Shown here piece by piece: positions 60,013-64,000 of a DNA stretch of 64,000 bases (within the stretch, counting starts at the first letter, position 1; the number at the start of each line of letters is the position of its first letter). A program made the position numbers and the translations under genes. The DNA is from Sphingomonas montanisoli (GTDB lineage: Bacteria > Pseudomonadota > Alphaproteobacteria > Sphingomonadales > Sphingomonadaceae): positions 1-64,000 of the forward strand of contig NZ_VTOU01000005.1 of the NCBI RefSeq assembly GCF_008274695.1, written 5' to 3'. A model generated the notes under the pieces. It was not told where the DNA came from, searched no databases, and saw nothing but the letters and a program-made list of their open reading frames with translations.

Positions 60013-60125
60013 CTCGTCATTTCGAGGAGCCGTAGGCGACGAAGCAATCCAGGCCCGCACTTGAGAGCGTCGCGAACCTCGTCGGGTTCGGGCCTGGATT
60101 GCTTCGCTACGCTCGCAATGACGAG
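60013..60125. repeat. Palindromic repeat, CGTCATTGCGAG family
   Basis: Outer arms CTCGTCATTTCGAG (from 60013) and CTCGCAATGACGAG (to 60125) pair apart from one position. Inner arms GAAGCAATCCAGGCCCG and CGGGCCTGGATTGCTTC pair perfectly. The sequence shares GTCATTnCGAG and GAAGCAATCCA with the repeat at 49775-49860. It lies between convergent nudC and the M13 peptidase gene and may end both transcripts. Confidence 0.88.
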
Positions 60126-60147
60126 TTGAAGGCGAGGGCCGCGCTCC

Positions 60148-62181
60148 TCACCAGATATGCACCCGCTGCTCGGGCGGCAGGTACAACTTGTCGCCGGGCT
60201 TCACGTCGAACGCCTTGTACCAGGCGTCGACATTGCGGACGATGCCGTTGACCCGATAATAGCCCGGGCTGTGTGGATCGGTGAGCAGCTGTTCGCGCAG
60301 CCGCCCCTCGCGCAGCTTGCTCCGCCAGCTCTGGCCGTAGGCGAGGAAGAAGCGCTGGTCGCCGGTCAACCCGTCGATCACCGGCGGCTCGCCATGCTGC
60401 GCAACGTAGCGGCGATAGGCGCTGTACGCCATTTCGACCCCGCCCAGATCACCGATATTCTCGCCCATCGTCAGCTCGCCCTTGATGTGGACGCCGGGCA
60501 ACGGCTCATAGGCATCGAACTGGCCGCCAAGGTTCTTGGTGCGCGCCGCAAAGCGTTCGGCCGCAACCGGGGTCCACCAGTCGCGGATGCGCCCCTTTTC
60601 GTCGAACTGGCGGCCCTGATCGTCAAAGCCGTGGCCGATCTCATGCCCGATGATCGCGCCGATCGATCCGTAATTGACCGCCGGATCGCTGTTCGGATCG
60701 AAATAGGGCGGTTGCAGGATCGCCGCCGGGAAGGTGATCTGGTTCATCAGCGGATCGTAATAGGCGTTCACCGTCTGCGGAGTCATTTCCCACAGGGTGC
60801 GGTCGACCGGCTTGGGCAGGCGCGACAGCTGCAGATCCCATTCGAACTTTTCGGCCGCCAGCGCATCGTCGAGCAACGCGCCGCGCTTCACCGTCATCGA
60901 GCTATAATCGACATATTTGATCGGGTGGCCGACGCGCGGATCGAAGGTCGACAGCTTGAGCAACGCCGCCGCCCGCGTCGGCTCATCCATCCACTCCAGC
61001 TTGTCGAGCCGTTCCTTGAGCGCCGCGCGCAGATTGACGATCAACTCGTCCATCTTGGCCGAGCTGGCCGGCGGATAATGCCGCTCGACATAGATCGCGC
61101 CGATCGCCTCGCCCAGATTGTCGTTGAGCAGCTGGATGCCGCGCTTCCACCGCGCCCGCTGCTCCGGCTGGCCGCGCAGGGTGCGCCCGAAAAAGTCGAA
61201 ATTGGCGTCGTCGAACGCCTTGGGCAGATACGTGGCGTGAGTGCGGATGAAGTGGAACTTCGAATAATCCTTCCACGTCTCCAGCGGCGTGGTGTCGAGC
61301 AGCTTGCCCGTCGCCGTGATCGCGGTCGTCTCGCCCATGATCACGGTCTTGACGTCGCCCAGCCCCGACCAGGCGAGCATCTTGTCCCAATCGAATTCGG
61401 ACGCGAGCTTTTCCATCCCTGCGCGATCCATCGGGTTATAGATCGCCTTGATGTCGCGCTGCCGCTCGGGCGCCCACTGGACCTTCGCCAGTTCGGTCTC
61501 CAGCGCGATGATCCGGTCCGCGCGCGCATCGGCATCCGCGATCCCCGCGAGCGTCAGCATCTTGGCGACATAGAGGCGATACGCCTTGCGGATGCCGTCG
61601 TACTTCTCGCCCTGGTTCAGATAATAATCGCGGTTGGGCAGGCCCAGCCCCGCCTGCCCCGCCATCGCGACATAACGGCTGGTGTCCGCCGGATCGGGCA
61701 GGATGCCGACGCCGATCGGCGCGGTATAGCCGATCTCGGTGAACAGCTTCTGCAGCTCCACCTTGTCCTTCACCGCATCGACGCGCGCCAGATAGGGCGC
61801 CAGCGGCTTCGTGCCCGCCGCCTCGATCCCCGCCTCGTCCATCCAGCTGGCGTAGAAATCGCCGATCTGCTGCCCGCTCTTGCCCGCGCTCGCGGGGTTC
61901 TTCGCCAGATCCTCGACGATCGCCTTCACCTGCGCCTCGGCCTCGTCGACCAGAAGCACGCTCACGCCCGCGCTCGTACGATCGGCGGCAATCGGGGTGC
62001 GCTGATCCCAGGTGCCGTTGACGTATTTCCAGAAGTCGTCGCCCGGCTTCACCGCCTTGTCGATCGCGGTGAGATCCACCCCGAAACTGCCGAAGCGCGG
62101 CTTGGCCGGAGTGAGCGCGTGAAGCGGCGAGGCGACGAGCGCCATTGCGGAAGCCGCGAGCAGCAGGCGTTTGATGTTCAT
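60148..62181 (-). CDS. M13 family zinc metallopeptidase (neprilysin-like)
   Basis: The 677-residue protein has a signal peptide (LLLAASAMALVASPLHALTP) and the M13 architecture. The N-terminal domain starts DKAVKPGDDFWKYVNGTW. The zinc site is HExxH in IIGHEIGHGFDDQGRQFD, the third zinc ligand Glu is in GENIGDLGGVEMAYSAYRRY, and the family end motif lies near RVNGIVRNVDAWYKAF with a final VHIW. It should cleave peptides in the periplasm. AAAGGGG lies ten bases before the ATG at 62181. Neighbouring genes give no hint of the substrate. Confidence 0.93.
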   Translation of the reverse strand: MNIKRLLLAASAMALVASPLHALTPAKPRFGSFGVDLTAIDKAVKPGDDFWKYVNGTWDQRTPIAADRTSAGVSVLLVDEAEAQVKAIVEDLAKNPASAGKSGQQIGDFYASWMDEAGIEAAGTKPLAPYLARVDAVKDKVELQKLFTEIGYTAPIGVGILPDPADTSRYVAMAGQAGLGLPNRDYYLNQGEKYDGIRKAYRLYVAKMLTLAGIADADARADRIIALETELAKVQWAPERQRDIKAIYNPMDRAGMEKLASEFDWDKMLAWSGLGDVKTVIMGETTAITATGKLLDTTPLETWKDYSKFHFIRTHATYLPKAFDDANFDFFGRTLRGQPEQRARWKRGIQLLNDNLGEAIGAIYVERHYPPASSAKMDELIVNLRAALKERLDKLEWMDEPTRAAALLKLSTFDPRVGHPIKYVDYSSMTVKRGALLDDALAAEKFEWDLQLSRLPKPVDRTLWEMTPQTVNAYYDPLMNQITFPAAILQPPYFDPNSDPAVNYGSIGAIIGHEIGHGFDDQGRQFDEKGRIRDWWTPVAAERFAARTKNLGGQFDAYEPLPGVHIKGELTMGENIGDLGGVEMAYSAYRRYVAQHGEPPVIDGLTGDQRFFLAYGQSWRSKLREGRLREQLLTDPHSPGYYRVNGIVRNVDAWYKAFDVKPGDKLYLPPEQRVHIW

Positions 62182-62276
62182 CGATGAACCCCTTTGGCGA
62201 CGGGATCCAAGCCCGCCCGACAAAGCGAAGCTATCAGCGGTGTCGTGGGCCTGCAATACAGCCCATATTTACACGA

Positions 62277-62957
62277 TCAGCGCGGCACCTTGCCGAACGG
62301 AAGCAGTTCCTTCGCCAGCTCCTGTGCGACTTCGCCTCGCCCGGCGCGGAGCTGCGCAAGGACGGTCGCGGCGCTACGCTGGAACAGTTTGTCGACCTTC
62401 TGCGGGGTCGCCGCGCGGGTCGTCGCATCGACCAGAGCACGGCCGCGTGCATCGGCAGGATCGATCGCGATGCGGAGCAGGCCCGCGAGGCCGGAAAACA
62501 TCGCCCGTCCCCCGCCCAGCGCCACCGCGCGATCCATCGCCGCCAGTCCGGTCGCCTTCTTCGCGCCCAGCGCCATGCCCGCGATCATGCCGCCAAGCTC
62601 GATCACCGAATCGAGATGCCAGCAGCCCACTGCCGCCGCCGCCTCCGGATCGCGTGGATCGGACGCGGCGAGCCCGTCGAACAGCCTTTTGGCCGACATG
62701 GCCTCGCCCCGGCTGCGTGTGAGCTTGGCACGATACCCCACCGCCATCGCCATCGAGAGCTTCGCGTCACGATCGCCCGGGGTGCGAGCGAGCTGCGCTG
62801 ACGCTACCCCCTGTGCCTGATCGATCCGTTTGATCGCAACATCCTTGTCGCGTGTATCGAAAGCCGCATCGAGCAGGAGTTCGCGAGACGTCTCCGCTCT
62901 CACGGGTGCCGCGATAACAAGGGAAAGCATCGCCGTTGCGATTATCGTTCGGTTCAT
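62277..62957 (-). CDS. Exported hypothetical helical protein (TPR-like)
   Basis: The 226-residue protein has a signal peptide ([20 protein letters not shown], cut near AEA/AETS). The mature part is helical and Ala-rich, with segments like [40 protein letters not shown] and [20 protein letters not shown] that suggest a short TPR-like solenoid. I recognise no specific family. The ATG at 62957 begins the signal peptide; 69 codons are open upstream but lack protein character and run toward the divergent rpsF region. It is 95 bases upstream of the M13 peptidase gene on the same strand. Confidence 0.7.
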   Translation of the reverse strand: MNRTIIATAMLSLVIAAPVRAETSRELLLDAAFDTRDKDVAIKRIDQAQGVASAQLARTPGDRDAKLSMAMAVGYRAKLTRSRGEAMSAKRLFDGLAASDPRDPEAAAAVGCWHLDSVIELGGMIAGMALGAKKATGLAAMDRAVALGGGRAMFSGLAGLLRIAIDPADARGRALVDATTRAATPQKVDKLFQRSAATVLAQLRAGRGEVAQELAKELLPFGKVPR

Positions 62958-63162
62958 CATGTCGTCTTTAACGCATATCTCCCCCAAACGAAGCCGTGAT
63001 CTCGCGGTTCGTCGCTTGCTTTTACCGGTTCGATCGGTCATAGGCCGCGCGTTCGGGGTGGAGAGCCTGTCTCTTCGCCCCTGTTCATTTTTTGGACGAC
63101 AGCCGGAGGGGCATCGCGATGGGCGCGATGTCAGCGATCGGCAACATGAAGGAAGACGCGAC

Positions 63163-63588
63163 ATGGCTCTTTATGAGCATGTGTTTCTCGCGCGTCAGGA
63201 TCTGGCTCAGGCTCAGGTCGACGCGCTGGCGGAAGCCGCCACCAAGATCGTCGAGGAAGGCAATGGCAAGGTCGTAAAGACCGAGACCTGGGGCCTGCGT
63301 GGCCTCGCCTATCGCATCGCGAAGAACCGCAAGGCGCACTATGTGCTGCTCCAGATCGATGCCCCTGCGGGTGTCGTCGCCGAGCTCGAGCGCCAGACCG
63401 CGATCAATGAAGACGTGATCCGTTACATGACGATCCGTGTCGACGAGCTGGAAGCCGGCCCATCCGCGATGATGCGTCGTGGCGAACGTGACGGCCGCCG
63501 TGGCGACCGTGATGGCCGTGGTGATCGCGGCGACCGGGGCGACCGTGGTGGTGATCGTGGCGAGCGCCGCGATCGCGATGCGGCCTAA
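63163..63588 (+). CDS. rpsF: Small ribosomal subunit protein bS6
   Basis: The 141-residue protein starts [20 protein letters not shown] and includes the conserved strand [20 protein letters not shown], as in bS6. The last 35 residues form an Arg/Gly/Asp-rich tail with repeated RGDRD-type units, longer than in Escherichia coli and typical of sphingomonads. bS6 binds bS18 on the 30S platform, and its gene heads the rpsF-rpsR-rplI operon here. GGAAG precedes the ATG at 63163. The low-complexity tail is encoded by a run of similar CGTGGCGACCGT-type units, which could vary in length between strains. Confidence 0.97.
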   Translation: MALYEHVFLARQDLAQAQVDALAEAATKIVEEGNGKVVKTETWGLRGLAYRIAKNRKAHYVLLQIDAPAGVVAELERQTAINEDVIRYMTIRVDELEAGPSAMMRRGERDGRRGDRDGRGDRGDRGDRGGDRGERRDRDAA

Positions 63589-63601
63589 GGAGATATAGAA
63601 C

Positions 63602-63826
63602 ATGGCACGCGCGTTTTTCCGCCGTCGCAAGAGCTGCCCCTTCTCCGCGAAGGATGCTCCCAAGATCGATTATAAGGACGTCCGTCTGCTGCAGGGCTTC
63701 GTGTCCGAGCGTGGCAAGATCGTCCCGAGCCGCATCACTGCGGTTTCCGCCAAGAAGCAGCGCGAACTCGCCCAGGCGATCAAGCGCGCCCGTCACATCG
63801 GGCTGCTTCCGTACATCGTTAAGTAA
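63602..63826 (+). CDS. rpsR: Small ribosomal subunit protein bS18
   Basis: The 74-residue protein begins [20 protein letters not shown] and contains the core [20 protein letters not shown] and the RNA-binding end [20 protein letters not shown], as in bS18. The single Cys of the family is present. It lies 13 bases after rpsF with AAGGAGATATAGAAC before the ATG, so the ribosome site is strong. bS18 pairs with bS6 in the 30S subunit. Confidence 0.98.
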   Translation: MARAFFRRRKSCPFSAKDAPKIDYKDVRLLQGFVSERGKIVPSRITAVSAKKQRELAQAIKRARHIGLLPYIVK

Positions 63827-63841
63827 GAAGGGAGCGCGAAC

Positions 63842-64000
63842 ATGGACGTGATCCTGCTCGAGCGTGTCGAGAAGCTGGGCCAGATTGGTGACGTCGTCAC
63901 CGTCAAGGCGGGCTTTGCGCGCAACTATCTGCTCCCGAACAAGAAGGCGCTGCGCGCTAACGAGAGCAACAAGAAGGTCTTTGAGGCGAACCGCGCCCAG
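63842..64000 (+). CDS. rplI: Large ribosomal subunit protein bL9, 3' end outside window
   Basis: The first 53 residues are visible, [20 protein letters not shown] followed by [20 protein letters not shown], the N-terminal RNA-binding domain of bL9. The gene starts 15 bases after rpsR with GAAGGGAG in front and runs off the window end. bL9 sits at the L1 stalk base and affects translational fidelity. Confidence 0.97.
   Translation, partial: MDVILLERVEKLGQIGDVVTVKAGFARNYLLPNKKALRANESNKKVFEANRAQ

Overview
The window looks like a chromosomal segment of a sphingomonad (Alphaproteobacteria, Sphingomonadaceae). I infer this from the high GC content, gene neighbourhoods such as smc / DsbA-like / DUF721 / mutY and DUF484 / xerC, a DUF6894 protein, rpsF with an Arg-Gly-Asp-rich tail, and dispersed palindromic intergenic repeats. 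No taxonomic marker gene was compared, so the genus is not fixed.

Layout. 1-3.7 kb is the edge of a prophage or phage remnant. It holds the end of an SGNH hydrolase, a tightly overlapping operon of five small minus-strand genes, a HIRAN protein with a broken partial duplicate, a DUF6894 protein and a Crp/Fnr-type regulator. 3.8-13.6 kb is core-like: a histidine kinase, an Lrp/AsnC regulator, a TPR periplasmic protein, yaaA, a haloacetate-dehalogenase-like hydrolase, an AI-2E-type permease and gyrA, followed by tRNA-Glu(CTC). 13.7-17.8 kb, downstream of that tRNA, is an accessory patch with tiny genes, a wrecked IS5-family element carrying a small internal inversion, an HNH-like protein with altered catalytic residues, and a STAS-like/Hpt gene pair. 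18-21.6 kb encodes a glycosyltransferase-methyltransferase fusion and a TPR-GT41 (OGT-like) glycosyltransferase.

21.7-37.9 kb is mostly metabolism: two amidohydrolases, ogt, an SDR, a cytochrome c paired with an apparently circularly permuted D-amino-acid-oxidase-type flavoprotein, an isochorismatase-like hydrolase, rmuC, a CHASE2 adenylate cyclase with a secreted partner, cysS, a TPP enzyme and an aldehyde dehydrogenase.

37.9-48.1 kb is the most striking part. It is a tightly coupled five-gene operon encoding a pentaheme cytochrome, a lipoprotein with two GlcG/HbpS-like domains, an outer-membrane beta-barrel protein, a 1403-residue decaheme cytochrome ending in LVIVD propeller repeats, and a small exported protein. 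I read this as a candidate porin-cytochrome conduit moving electrons across the outer membrane. It does not match the named Mtr, Pio or Omb/Oma/Omc sets in domain composition.

48.1-64 kb returns to housekeeping genes: xerC, DUF484, fsa-type transaldolase, an SDR, a GDSL esterase, smc, two DsbA-like proteins, a DUF721 (DciA-like) protein, mutY, nudC, an M13 peptidase and the start of the rpsF-rpsR-rplI operon. Long antisense open frames opposite gyrA, smc, the decaheme gene and others are codon-bias shadows. I saw no CRISPR array and no rRNA genes.
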